DNA from: Nocardia alni
GTDB taxonomy: Bacteria > Actinomycetota > Actinomycetes > Mycobacteriales > Mycobacteriaceae
NCBI RefSeq assembly: GCF_019038435.1
Contig: NZ_JAGPOX010000056.1
Span: 1 to 55,474, forward strand
Direction: 5' to 3'
DNA: 55,474 bases
Part shown: positions 1 through 8,260 of the stretch, in pieces
How the letters are laid out: every line of letters starts with the position of its first letter
Position numbering within the stretch: the stretch's first letter is position 1
Program-made: the position numbers and the translations under genes
The notes under the pieces: generated by a model
Database searches by the model: none
Told to the model about the DNA's origin: nothing
What the model saw: the letters and a program-made list of their open reading frames with translations, nothing else

Positions 1-43
1 GGGTCGGGCCGGGCAGGTCGACAGGGCGGACCAGAATGGAAAT

Positions 44-1546
44 ATGGAGCAATCGCCCGGCAGTGCCCCGCGCGGGACCGAAGCCGTCCCCACCGGGGCG
101 GATTCGACCGTATCGACCGGGCCGGACCCCGCCGTGCCAGGTTCGGCGCCGCGGCCCGCCCTGGGCGCGACGCCCCCTGCCCGTGTCGGCAACGGCGCGA
201 TCAACGGTCATCGAATCCTCGATTCCGAACCCGGCGTGGGAAACAACACAGATCATCCGCAACCTTCGTCGTTCGCCGACCTGATGGACGAGACCGGCAA
301 GCGCCGCGATCTGCGCCGGATGAAGCTCGTCGCGACCGGCTTCCTCGTCGCGGCGACGCTGATCTATCTGGCCTGCGGCTGGATCGGTTCACACCACGCC
401 GGTGGCGCCTGGGTGAGCTATGTGCGTGCGGCCTCGGAGGCCGGAATGGTCGGCGCACTGGCCGACTGGTTCGCGGTGACGGCGCTGTTCCGTCATCCGC
501 TCGGCCTGCCGATTCCGCACACCGCGATCATCCGCAAGAAGAAGGATCAGCTGGGCGACAGCCTGGGCAATTTCGTGCGCACGAACTTCTTGTCGCCGGA
601 TACCGTTGTGACGAAGGTGAATTCGGCCCAGATATCGCTGCGTCTAGGCCGGTGGATGGCCGATGCCCAGCATGCGGCGCGGGTGTCGGAGGAGTCCTCG
701 ACGATCCTGCGGGCGGCGATCGACGCGCTGCGCGACGAGGATATCGAGCAGGTGATCGACCAGACCATCGTCAAGCGGATCGCGGACCCGCAGTGGGGGC
801 CGCCGATCGGGCGGGTCCTGGCCGAACTGCTGGCCGAGAATCGGCAGGCGCCGCTGCTGGACCTGCTGGCCGAGCGGGCGCATCAGTGGGCGCTGGGCTC
901 GCAGGAGACCCTCGACCGGATCGTGTTGCGCGACGCGCCGTCCTGGGCGCCGAAATTCGCCAACCTGCTGTTGTCGGAGCGCATCTACCGGGAACTGGTG
1001 GAGTTCACCTGGAAGATCCGCTCCCAGCCCGATCACGAGGTGCGGCTGGCGGCCAACCGGTTCCTCGAGCAATTCGCCGAGGATCTGCAGCACGACGAGG
1101 CCATGATCGCCAAGGCCGAACGGATCAAGGCCGAGATCATGGGCCGCGAGGAAATAACCGGAATGGCCCGGGCGACCTGGCGCGCGGCCAAGCGACTGGT
1201 ACTGGAATCGGCCGACGATCCGAACAGCACGCTGCGGCGCAAGGTCACCGAGAACGTCCAGCAGCTCGGGCAGCGTCTGGTGAGCGAGCCCGAGATGCGG
1301 ACCAAAGTGGACGGCTGGCTCGAACGCGGCGTGCGATATCTGGTGTCGAACTACGGGTCCGAGATCGCCACCCTGATCAGCGATACGGTTGCCCGGTGGG
1401 ATGCCGACGAGGCGAGTCGCAAGATCGAATTGCAAGCCGGGCGCGATCTGCAATTCATCCGTATCAACGGAACGGTGGTCGGTTCGCTGGCCGGACTGGT
1501 GATCTACGCCGTATCCCATCTGTTGTTCCCGGGGTGGCTGATGTAG
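44..1546 (+). CDS. DUF445 family membrane protein
   Basis: Recognised by the DUF445 core: an N-terminal membrane segment (around residues 96-112) followed by the conserved stretch containing GALADWFAVTALFRHPLG, then a long helical, charged region and a C-terminal hydrophobic anchor. The function of the family is unknown; it is an envelope protein. M. tuberculosis has a gene of this kind next to its XRE/hbhA pair, which supports the assignment through gene order. The first 80 residues are Pro/Ala/Gly-rich and look disordered. An ATG at 284 would give a 420-residue protein beginning just before the first membrane segment, so the start is uncertain; 44 was kept because GGAA lies just upstream. 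Confidence 0.8.
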   Translation: MEQSPGSAPRGTEAVPTGADSTVSTGPDPAVPGSAPRPALGATPPARVGNGAINGHRILDSEPGVGNNTDHPQPSSFADLMDETGKRRDLRRMKLVATGFLVAATLIYLACGWIGSHHAGGAWVSYVRAASEAGMVGALADWFAVTALFRHPLGLPIPHTAIIRKKKDQLGDSLGNFVRTNFLSPDTVVTKVNSAQISLRLGRWMADAQHAARVSEESSTILRAAIDALRDEDIEQVIDQTIVKRIADPQWGPPIGRVLAELLAENRQAPLLDLLAERAHQWALGSQETLDRIVLRDAPSWAPKFANLLLSERIYRELVEFTWKIRSQPDHEVRLAANRFLEQFAEDLQHDEAMIAKAERIKAEIMGREEITGMARATWRAAKRLVLESADDPNSTLRRKVTENVQQLGQRLVSEPEMRTKVDGWLERGVRYLVSNYGSEIATLISDTVARWDADEASRKIELQAGRDLQFIRINGTVVGSLAGLVIYAVSHLLFPGWLM

Positions 1547-1578
1547 TGCTGGAAGTTAGCCGAATTACTGCTAACAAG

Positions 1579-1598
1579 GTGCTTGCAATAGCTAGCAC
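1579..1598. promoter_or_regulatory. Palindromic operator 1, before the XRE regulator
   Basis: GTGCTTGCAATAGCTAGCAC is an imperfect palindrome (8 of 10 pairs). Its TTGCAA (1583-1588) can act as a -35 box, with TAGACT (1606-1611) as a -10 box after 17 bases, so a bound protein would block the promoter. The centre is about 50 bases before the regulator's start. Closely similar sites lie at 3214-3233 and 4534-4553. That the adjacent XRE protein binds it (autoregulation) is inference. Confidence 0.6.
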
Positions 1599-1638
1599 CC
1601 TGTTTTAGACTACCCGTACAACCGCCGGAAGGTGTGTG

Positions 1639-2112
1639 ATGGCACAGGATCCCGAGGGTGTCGATCGGTACGACGGTGTGCCGAACACCGAGGAATCCGC
1701 CGAGGAATCAGCGGATCTCGGTGAAAAAGTCGCCCGCGTAGCCAACGCGGCGCACGACATCGGGAGCTTCATCCGGTCGCAGCGAGAAGCCGCGCAAGTC
1801 TCGCTGCGTCAGCTCGCGCAGCTGGCGGGGGTGAGTAATCCGTATCTCAGTCAGATCGAGCGCGGATTGCGTAACCCGTCCGCCGAGGTGCTCGCGCAGA
1901 TCGCGAAGGGTCTGCGGGTGTCCTCGGAGGTCTTGTACATGCGGGCCGGCTACCTCGAGCAGAGGCCGCACAGCCCGGTCCGGGACGCCCTGCTGGCCGA
2001 TCAGGAGATCACCGAACGGCAGAAGCAGGTCCTGCTGGACATCTACGAATCATTCCGCCGCGAGAACGCGGGGAACCCTGAAGTCCCGCCACGCCAGGAG
2101 AATCCAACATGA
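1639..2112 (+). CDS. XRE-family transcriptional regulator (Rv0474-like)
   Basis: A 157-residue DNA-binding protein. The XRE/Cro-type helix-turn-helix covers about residues 39-100, with the typical SLRQLAQLAGVSNPYLSQIE recognition region; the N-terminus is acidic and the C-terminus is a short charged helix. GTG (1636) and ATG (1639) are adjacent starts behind GGAAGG. The gene overlaps hbhA by ATGA, so the two are translationally coupled. This XRE-then-hbhA order is the same as in mycobacteria. A palindrome lies over its likely promoter and recurs before two hydrolase genes downstream, suggesting a small local regulon. The signal it senses cannot be read from the sequence. Confidence 0.85.
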   Translation: MAQDPEGVDRYDGVPNTEESAEESADLGEKVARVANAAHDIGSFIRSQREAAQVSLRQLAQLAGVSNPYLSQIERGLRNPSAEVLAQIAKGLRVSSEVLYMRAGYLEQRPHSPVRDALLADQEITERQKQVLLDIYESFRRENAGNPEVPPRQENPT

Positions 2113-2789
2113 CTGCACCCACCGCATCCACCGCCACCGTGACCAAACCCCTCTACGCGACCGTCGGTGCGGGTGACGCCCTGTACGCCGCCGTCAACGA
2201 CCTGTTCGGAAAGGTGCGCGATCGCAGCGGCTTCGCCGACGTGACGGGCCGTGTGGACGAGGCCCGTGAGCGCCTGGCCAACCTGCCCACCGATGCGCAG
2301 GGCCAGTTCGAGTCGCTGCGCGAGCGGCTCACCGGCCTGTCCGCCGAACTGCCCGAGGACCTGGCCGAGCTGCGCGACAAGCTGACCCCCGAGGAGCTGC
2401 GCAAGGCGGCCGATCAGGCCTACCACCAGCTCGTGGAGCTGTACCAGGACCTGGCCGCACGCGGTGAGGAGACCGTCGGACGGCTGCGGTCGAGCAACCC
2501 GCAGTTCGAAGAGGGCTTCGAGCGGGTCGAGGGCATCTACTCCGATGTGGTGACCCGCGCCGAGGACGTCATCGGCAAGGTGTCCGGTCAGGCCCGCGAG
2601 CTGCTGGGTACCCCGGGCGAGAAGATCGAGTCCGATCCGATCGTCGACGCCGAGGTCGTAGGGGTAACCTCCGAGGCCGCCCCGGCCGACGCCGAGTCCG
2701 CCGACGAGCCGGCCAGGAAGGCCGCCGCCAAGAAGGCTCCCGCGAAGAAGGCCACCACCACCTCCGCGACCACCACCGCGAAGAAGTAA
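2109..2789 (+). CDS. hbhA: Heparin-binding hemagglutinin-like protein
   Basis: 226 residues with the HbhA plan: a short N-terminus, a long alpha-helical coiled-coil-prone region (about 20-165) rich in Glu, Arg, Leu and Ala, and a C-terminal tail (about 190-226) of Lys/Ala/Pro/Thr repeats such as KKAPAKKATTT. In mycobacteria the basic tail binds heparan sulfate on epithelial cells and the helical part self-associates; the protein is surface-associated. Here the tail is richer in Thr and somewhat shorter in Lys repeats, so adhesin activity is not assured. It overlaps the XRE gene by 4 bases and is followed by a terminator-like hairpin. Confidence 0.85.
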   Translation: MTAPTASTATVTKPLYATVGAGDALYAAVNDLFGKVRDRSGFADVTGRVDEARERLANLPTDAQGQFESLRERLTGLSAELPEDLAELRDKLTPEELRKAADQAYHQLVELYQDLAARGEETVGRLRSSNPQFEEGFERVEGIYSDVVTRAEDVIGKVSGQARELLGTPGEKIESDPIVDAEVVGVTSEAAPADAESADEPARKAAAKKAPAKKATTTSATTTAKK

Positions 2790-2803
2790 AAGCCTTTCTC
2801 TAC

Positions 2804-2844
2804 GCAACGCCTCCGCGCACTGACCAGCTGCGCGGGGGCGTTGC
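2804..2844 (+). terminator. Stem-loop after hbhA
   Basis: A 16-base arm (2804-2819) pairs with 2829-2844 with one mismatch around a 9-base loop. No U-tract follows, as is common in actinobacteria. It lies between hbhA and the DUF2516 gene, so it may terminate or attenuate transcription. Confidence 0.65.
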
Positions 2845-2859
2845 TCCTATCATGGAGAT

Positions 2860-3159
2860 GTGTACTCTCTGATCGGCATAACCATGCTTCTGGTCGAGCT
2901 CGCCGCGCTGGGTGCCTGCCTGTTCGCATTGGTTCACGCCATCCGGCAGCGTCGGGATGCCTTCACCGCGGTGGACAAGCTGACCAAGCCGATCTGGGTG
3001 ACGATTCTGGCCGTCGCCACGCTCATCCTGATCCTGCCGTTCGTGGCCGGTTTCAGCCTGGGCATGATCGGCCTCATCGCCAGCGTCGTCGCCACCGGCG
3101 TTTATCTCGCCGATGTGCGGCCGAAGGTGGACGAGATCCAACGCGGCCCCCGCTGGTAA
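2860..3159 (+). CDS. DUF2516 family small membrane protein (Rv0476-like)
   Basis: 99 residues with three hydrophobic segments (about 5-27, 45-62, 65-85) and a short charged C-terminus (RPKVDEIQRGPRW). It matches the DUF2516 family that follows hbhA in mycobacteria. The start is a GTG with GGAG immediately upstream. No biochemical role is known. The hairpin upstream separates it partly from hbhA. Confidence 0.75.
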   Translation: MYSLIGITMLLVELAALGACLFALVHAIRQRRDAFTAVDKLTKPIWVTILAVATLILILPFVAGFSLGMIGLIASVVATGVYLADVRPKVDEIQRGPRW

Positions 3160-3213
3160 TAAGAGACGCTCGGAGGGCTGTTACCTCGCACCGTCCGCGG
3201 GCGGGATTTTTGT

Positions 3214-3233
3214 GTGCTTGCTATAGCTAGCAC
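3214..3233. promoter_or_regulatory. Palindromic operator 2, before hydrolase 1
   Basis: GTGCTTGCTATAGCTAGCAC is a palindrome with 9 of 10 pairs matching. Its centre is about 60 bases before the hydrolase start at 3284. It differs from the site at 1579-1598 at one position, which is strong evidence that both are recognised by the same dimeric regulator. Confidence 0.65.
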
Positions 3234-3283
3234 CGACCCGGTTGGGTTAGTGTGGCTAGTAGTTACACACAAAGGAGTGTCCG

Positions 3284-4303
3284 ATGCGGGCAATGACGCC
3301 TACCTCGAGGACGGGTGCGAAGGGGCTGGTTGGACGGCGGCTGAGCGCGCGTCGCGTGGCCCTGCGTGGCCGGAGCTATGCCGATATCGCGTTCAATCGG
3401 CCGGTGCGGCCCGGTCGCAGCGTGCCGATCACCACGCCGGACGGGACCACCTTGCGGGCGTGCGTATATGGGCCCGACTCCGCCGACGTGATCGTGTTCG
3501 TGCACGGGTGGACCTGCTGCGTCGAGTACTGGAACCCGCAGATCAACGCCTTCGCCGGGGACTACCGCGTCGTCGCGTACGACCAGCGCGGCCATGGCGA
3601 CAGCGAACTGGGCGGCCGTCCGCTGACCACCGATCTGCTCGCCGACGATCTGCGCGCGGTGCTCGACGCGGTGCTGCGGCCCGGGCAGCGCGCGGTGCTG
3701 GTGGGGCACAGCATGGGCGGGATGACGATCCAGGCCTGGGCCGCGCGGTATCCGGATCAGGTCGCCGAGCGCGCGGCCGCGGTGGTGCTGACCAATACCG
3801 CCGCCGGGAATCTGATCGCCGAGACCACCCTCGTCCCCCTGCTTCGGCTGCTGCCGTTGCCGTTGCGACTGCTCGTCGGCAAGCTCGCGCTGAGTGCGCT
3901 GCTGCCGTTCCCGCCGGTTGCCCCGATGCAGTGGGGGCTGCGGCGCGGCGTGATGACGCTGGCGGCCGTCGGTGATGTCGCCGACTTCGCCTTCGCGGTC
4001 GTGCGCGCGTGCCCGCCCCGGGTGCGCGGCCGGTTCGGCGCGCTGCTAGCGGGTCTCGACGTGGGGCAGGCGGCGAAACGGCTGACCGTGCCGACCACCG
4101 TCATCGCCGGTCGCTTCGACAATCTGACCCCGGTCGTCCACTCCGAACGGCTCGTCGAGATGCTCACCGAATCCGGCGTGCTGGATCGGTTCACCGTCCT
4201 GCCTACCGGCCATCTGGGGTCGGTCGAGGCGTATCCGGCCTTCAATGCCGAACTGTCGCGCGTGCTGGAATCGGCATACCCCGCGCGGGAGGCCACCGCG
4301 TAG
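3284..4303 (+). CDS. Alpha/beta hydrolase, first of a tandem pair
   Basis: 339 residues. The alpha/beta-hydrolase fold is clear: oxyanion HGW at 74-76, nucleophile elbow GHSMGG (Ser143), acid in AGRFDNLTP and catalytic His in PTGHLGSVEAYP near the C-terminus. An unusual Cys-Cys pair follows the HGW (HGWTCCVEYWNPQIN). There is no clear signal peptide, but residues 185-215 form a Leu/Pro-rich hydrophobic cap that may contact membranes or lipid substrates. AAAGGAG at 3271-3277 sets the start. The next gene is a close paralogue, and both have the same palindromic site upstream. Ester or lipid hydrolysis is likely; the substrate is unknown. Confidence 0.85.
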   Translation: MRAMTPTSRTGAKGLVGRRLSARRVALRGRSYADIAFNRPVRPGRSVPITTPDGTTLRACVYGPDSADVIVFVHGWTCCVEYWNPQINAFAGDYRVVAYDQRGHGDSELGGRPLTTDLLADDLRAVLDAVLRPGQRAVLVGHSMGGMTIQAWAARYPDQVAERAAAVVLTNTAAGNLIAETTLVPLLRLLPLPLRLLVGKLALSALLPFPPVAPMQWGLRRGVMTLAAVGDVADFAFAVVRACPPRVRGRFGALLAGLDVGQAAKRLTVPTTVIAGRFDNLTPVVHSERLVEMLTESGVLDRFTVLPTGHLGSVEAYPAFNAELSRVLESAYPAREATA

Positions 4304-4429
4304 GAAGGTCGGCCCGAATGCTCCCGGCCCAACTGGACGATTGTTCACAATTCGTTACCGGGCGAGAACGTAGCGATCGAGACGGCGCAGGCGATATCGC
4401 TTGTATAGATTCTTTTCACCTCCGGGGGG

Positions 4430-4513
4430 ATGAATGTTGTTGTGGTGGAACGGGTATTCAGCTATTGCCGGATGCGGTACGCGTCGGTTTGCGGGCGGTT
4501 CGCTGCTGAGTGA
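4430..4513 (+). CDS. Possible 27-residue leader or small ORF
   Basis: An ATG preceded by TCCGGGGGG opens a 27-codon frame (starting MNVVVVERVFSYCRMRY) that stops 20 bases before operator 3. Its codons are less GC-biased at third positions than neighbouring genes. It could be a real small ORF, an upstream leader, or chance; no family is recognised. Confidence 0.2.
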   Translation: MNVVVVERVFSYCRMRYASVCGRFAAE

Positions 4514-4533
4514 GACCACCCCCGACCGGGGCG

Positions 4534-4553
4534 CTGCTTGCACTAGCAAGCAG
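4534..4553. promoter_or_regulatory. Palindromic operator 3, before hydrolase 2
   Basis: CTGCTTGCACTAGCAAGCAG is a palindrome with 8 of 10 pairs matching, sharing the TGCTTGC-N2-TAGCNAGCA core of the sites at 1579 and 3214. It ends 44 bases before the start codon at 4598, and TTAG follows at the same distance as in site 1. Confidence 0.6.
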
Positions 4554-4597
4554 GGCTGTTAGCGCGGTACGGTGCGGTTGGACACAAAGGAGTGCTC

Positions 4598-5611
4598 ATG
4601 CTGGCAAAGCTGCCCGATACGGTGGCCGGACTTCGTTCTGGCGCCGATGCGCTGACCGCGGCATACCGCGCGCAGCTGCGTTCGCGGACCTATCGAACCG
4701 CCTCGCTCAATGCCCATCCGGCTCCCGAGATCGTGCCCGTCGTCACCTCCGACGGCGCCCGCCTGCGGGTGCACGCCTACGGGCCCGAGCAGGGTGATGT
4801 GATCGTGCTGATCCATGGCTGGTCCTGCTGCATCGAGTACTGGAATCCACAGATCAACGAGCTTTCCGGCGAGTATCGGGTGGTCGCCTACGATCAGCGC
4901 GGCCATGGCGAGAGCCAGCCGGGAACCCGGCCGTTCGGCGCCGATCAGCTGGCCGACGATCTGTCCGCCGTCCTCGACGCGGCCCTGCGACCCGGGCAGC
5001 GCGCGATCCTGGTCGGCCACAGCATGGGCGGTATGACGATCCAGGCGTGGGCGCGGCACTATCCGGAGCAGGTGGCGCGGCGGGCGGCGGCGGTGCTGCT
5101 CGCGACCACTGCCGCCCGGCAAATTCCGGCCCGCGCCAAGGTGATTCCGCTGATCAGCGACCTCGTCCCCGCCCCGGTCTGGGTGGCGCAGACGGTCTTC
5201 GGCGCTCCGGTGCCGCTGCCGGGCCTGGCGGCGGCGCGCATGCTGTTCGCCTCCCGCATCATGGGGCCGGACTGCTCGGCCGACGAGGTCGACTTCGGCC
5301 TGTCCATCGTGCGGTCGTGCCGCCCCACGGCGCGCGGCGCGGTCGCCCGCGAACTGGCCACCCTGGATCTCGGCTCGTCCGCCGCCGCGATCACGGTGCC
5401 CACCAGCGTGATCGCCGGTGAATACGACAAACTGCTGCCGCCGGTGCACTCACTGGAGATCGCCGACCTGCTCGCCGAGTCCGGCAGCCTGGACCGTGTG
5501 GCCACCCTGCCCACCGGCCACCTGGTGAATATCGAGGCGGCCGGGGAGTTCAACGCCGAGATTCGTCGCCTGGTCGCCGTCGCGGCCGGTCGCGGGGTGG
5601 TCGCCAGCTAA
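4598..5611 (+). CDS. Alpha/beta hydrolase, second of a tandem pair
   Basis: 337 residues, clearly paralogous along its whole length to the gene at 3284. It shares the HGW plus Cys-Cys element (HGWSCCIEYWNPQIN), the nucleophile GHSMGG, the acid in AGEYDKLLPPVHS and the His in PTGHLVNIEAAGEF. The start is the ATG at 4598 behind AAAGGAG (4586-4592), the same ribosome site as in the first copy. A tandem duplication including the regulatory region explains the shared operator. The cap region (about 180-225) is the most divergent part, suggesting different substrate choice. Confidence 0.85.
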   Translation: MLAKLPDTVAGLRSGADALTAAYRAQLRSRTYRTASLNAHPAPEIVPVVTSDGARLRVHAYGPEQGDVIVLIHGWSCCIEYWNPQINELSGEYRVVAYDQRGHGESQPGTRPFGADQLADDLSAVLDAALRPGQRAILVGHSMGGMTIQAWARHYPEQVARRAAAVLLATTAARQIPARAKVIPLISDLVPAPVWVAQTVFGAPVPLPGLAAARMLFASRIMGPDCSADEVDFGLSIVRSCRPTARGAVARELATLDLGSSAAAITVPTSVIAGEYDKLLPPVHSLEIADLLAESGSLDRVATLPTGHLVNIEAAGEFNAEIRRLVAVAAGRGVVAS

Positions 5612-5872
5612 CGGGCGGCTCGTGTTGAGCACGGGGCGCCGAGGGAGGACAGTGAGTCCGAAGCGCTGAGATCATCCACTCCGCAGGTTCCGGAGATCAC
5701 GGCGATCGCGACCAACTCACGGGGGATGGACGGCGGCGCGGCGAGAGTCGCGCCGCTCGCCAAGGCCGGTCAAGGGCGCCCGGTCTTGGCCCCAACGGAC
5801 CCCGGAACCATTGCTTATCCGACACGCCTGAAAAACCCGACACACATCCGTCGTATCGTCGGATACTGCGAT

Positions 5873-6721
5873 ATGCCCAAATCCCCCTGGTCCGTTCCGG
5901 TCACCACCGCACTGCACGCCGACGGGGTAAAAGTCGCCGACCTCGACACCAGCGCGACCCCCGGCTTCCGCGGTGGCAAGAAGGCCGGTGAACTCCTGCT
6001 GGAACAACGGCGCACGGTGCTGTCGGAGTTGCAGGAGAAGCTCTACGCCAACGGCCGGTCCGGCGATCCGCGCAACATTCTGCTGGTGCTGCAGGGTATG
6101 GACACCGCGGGCAAGGGTGGCATCGTGCGCCATGTGATCGGTTCGGTGGATCCGCAGGGCGTGGCCGCCGCCGCGTTCGGCGTGCCGACCGAACAGGAGC
6201 GCGGGCATCACTATCTGTGGCGGATCCGCAAGCAACTGCCGCGCGGCGGGCAGATCGGCGTGTTCGACCGGTCGCACTACGAGGATGTGCTTGTAGTGCG
6301 CGTGCACAACCTGGTGCCACCCGAGGTCTGGGGTAAACGCTACGACGAGATCAACCGGTTCGAGGGCAAGCTCGCCGAGTCGGGCACCACGGTGGTGAAG
6401 GTGGCGATGTTCGTCTCCCCGGACGAGCAGTGCAAACGACTGGCACAGCGCCTGGACCGGCCCGACAAGTACTGGAAGTTCAACCCCGGCGACATCGACG
6501 AGCGCGAGTTCTGGCCCGCCTATCAGCAGGCCTATCAGGCCGTCCTGGACCAGACCAGCACCGAGCACGCGCCCTGGTACGTGATCCCCGCCGATCGCAA
6601 GTGGTACTCCCGGCTCGCGGTCACCGAGCTGCTGATCGATGCGCTGACACGGCTCGAACTGGACTGGCCGAAGGCGCAGTTCGACGTCGAGGAACAACGC
6701 CGCCGCCTGAACGGCTGCTGA
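5873..6721 (+). CDS. ppk2: Polyphosphate kinase 2 family protein
   Basis: 282 residues, a single-domain PPK2 of usual length. Visible are Walker A GMDTAGKGG (75-83), Walker B-like GVFDRSHYED (129-138) and the lid module RLDRPDKYWKFNPGD (193-207). Such enzymes transfer phosphate between polyphosphate and nucleotides in the cytoplasm; most single-domain actinobacterial members use polyphosphate to phosphorylate nucleoside diphosphates. The frame is open for 49 codons upstream, but the ATG at 5873 gives the family's usual N-terminus. No partner gene of polyphosphate metabolism is adjacent. The 260 bases upstream show no gene or clear element. Confidence 0.9.
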   Translation: MPKSPWSVPVTTALHADGVKVADLDTSATPGFRGGKKAGELLLEQRRTVLSELQEKLYANGRSGDPRNILLVLQGMDTAGKGGIVRHVIGSVDPQGVAAAAFGVPTEQERGHHYLWRIRKQLPRGGQIGVFDRSHYEDVLVVRVHNLVPPEVWGKRYDEINRFEGKLAESGTTVVKVAMFVSPDEQCKRLAQRLDRPDKYWKFNPGDIDEREFWPAYQQAYQAVLDQTSTEHAPWYVIPADRKWYSRLAVTELLIDALTRLELDWPKAQFDVEEQRRRLNGC

Positions 6722-6853
6722 GAAATCTCGAGCTGATCTCAGGTTCACCCGCGATCATGTGCTACCGGGACACCCTATTCCGGTGCCTGCCCGTACGATC
6801 GGGGCGGCACACGGGTGTCGGAACCTACACACGAAAGGCGTGGTGAACTCCAG

Positions 6854-7636
6854 GTGAGCAAGAACCCGCGTGGGAAGAACTCACTGGCCGCGGTGAAGGG
6901 TGGCGATCGCACCCGCACGATCCTGATTCAGGTCGCCGTGGCCGTGGTCCTTATCGCGCTGATCGCGGGGATCGGCATCAGCATCGCCCTCAAGCACAAC
7001 AAGAAGAACGATGTCGGGGCGCACCCGGCCATCGCCGCCACCGCACCGGTCTCCGCGGACGGGATCACCGGGTCGATGGCCGGCGACGGGGGGCTGCTGA
7101 TCGGTAAGCCCAGCGCCAAGGTCACCGTGCGCCTGATCTCCGACTTCCAGTGCCCGATCTGCAAGCAGTTCGAGACGGCCAATGGTCAGACTCTCGTGGA
7201 CGCGGTGAACAACGGAACGGCGAAGGTCGACTACAACTTCATCGCGTTCCTGGATCAGTCCTCGAGCGGTACGCGGTACTCCTCGCGCTCGGCGAACGCG
7301 GCCTATTGCGTGGGCACCTCCGATCCGACGAAGTTCCAGAAGTGGTTCGCCGAGATGTACCAGCAGCAGCCGGCCGAGGGCAGTACCGGTCTGCCGGACA
7401 GCAAGTTGGTCCAGATCGCGCAGGACGCCGGGTATACCGATCCGTCGATAGCTCAGTGCATCACCAGCGACAAGTACGACGGCTTCGTGCACAAGACGAC
7501 CACCGACGCGTTCAGCAACCCCCAGGTCCAGGGCACCCCGACGATCTTCGTGAACGGTAAGAACATCCCGCTCTCGAATGAACTGCTCTCGGTCCCCGGC
7601 AGCATCAAGCCGGCGATCGAGGCTGCCGCACAGTGA
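6854..7636 (+). CDS. Membrane-tethered DsbA-like thiol oxidoreductase
   Basis: 260 residues: basic cytoplasmic N-terminus, one transmembrane helix (about 22-46), then a DsbA/thioredoxin-4 domain with the active site CPIC (100-103) in SDFQCPICKQFE and the cis-proline region QGTPTIFVNG. It should introduce disulfides into exported proteins outside the membrane. It overlaps the VKOR gene by GTGA, a partner pair equivalent to Rv2969c-Rv2968c, in which VKOR reoxidises DsbA. The GTG at 6854 was chosen because the frame upstream is not family-like and CAGG precedes it. Confidence 0.9.
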   Translation: MSKNPRGKNSLAAVKGGDRTRTILIQVAVAVVLIALIAGIGISIALKHNKKNDVGAHPAIAATAPVSADGITGSMAGDGGLLIGKPSAKVTVRLISDFQCPICKQFETANGQTLVDAVNNGTAKVDYNFIAFLDQSSSGTRYSSRSANAAYCVGTSDPTKFQKWFAEMYQQQPAEGSTGLPDSKLVQIAQDAGYTDPSIAQCITSDKYDGFVHKTTTDAFSNPQVQGTPTIFVNGKNIPLSNELLSVPGSIKPAIEAAAQ

Positions 7637-8199
7637 TCGCCGCACCTGTTCGCTCCGCGTGGCTGCTGCTGATCGGCGGCCTCGCGGGTTGGATCTCCGC
7701 GGTCGTGCTGACCGTGGAGGATTTCAAGCTGCTGATGAATCCGGCCTATCAGCCGTCCTGCAATATCAACCCGATCATTGCCTGCGGTTCGGTCATGGCC
7801 ACCCATCAGGCGCGGGTCTTCGGATTCCCGAATCCGATCATCGGCGTGGTCGGCTTCTCTGTGGCGGTCACCATCGCGGTGCTCGCGGTCTCCGGATTCG
7901 CGTTCCCCCGCTGGTTCTGGGGCGGGCTGGGCCTGGGGCTGCTGCTCGGCATGGTGTTCATCTGCTGGCTGATCTTCCAGACGCTGTACCGGATCGGCGC
8001 GCTGTGCCCGTACTGCATGGTGGTGTGGACGTTCACGCCGATCATGCTGGCGGTGGTCATCGACCAGCTCTGGGGCAATTCCCGCGGCCCGCTGCGGATA
8101 CTCGCCGAATGGCGCTGGACCCTCGTGGTGGTGTTCTACGCGATCGTGCTGCTGCTGGTGTTCCTGCGATTCCAGACCTACTGGATGTCGCTGGTGTAA
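7633..8199 (+). CDS. Vitamin K epoxide reductase (VKOR) family protein
   Basis: 188 residues with four to five transmembrane helices. The family's four cysteines are present: the loop pair Cys43 and Cys51 and the CPYC active site (125-128). Bacterial VKORs pass electrons from DsbA to menaquinone, functionally replacing DsbB. The GTG start overlaps the DsbA-like stop codon, so the two proteins are made together. A strong stem-loop follows. Confidence 0.92.
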   Translation: MIAAPVRSAWLLLIGGLAGWISAVVLTVEDFKLLMNPAYQPSCNINPIIACGSVMATHQARVFGFPNPIIGVVGFSVAVTIAVLAVSGFAFPRWFWGGLGLGLLLGMVFICWLIFQTLYRIGALCPYCMVVWTFTPIMLAVVIDQLWGNSRGPLRILAEWRWTLVVVFYAIVLLLVFLRFQTYWMSLV

Positions 8200-8215
8200 T
8201 CCCGGCTCCGACTAC

Positions 8216-8256
8216 CGCATGCCCTGCCCGGACGCGAATTCCGAGCAGGGCATGCG
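8216..8256. terminator. Bidirectional stem-loop between VKOR and protease genes
   Basis: A perfect 12-bp inverted repeat (8216-8227 with 8245-8256, loop 17) followed by TTT lies between convergent genes, 5 bases from the protease stop codon. It probably terminates both transcripts. Confidence 0.75.
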
Positions 8257-8260
8257 CGTT

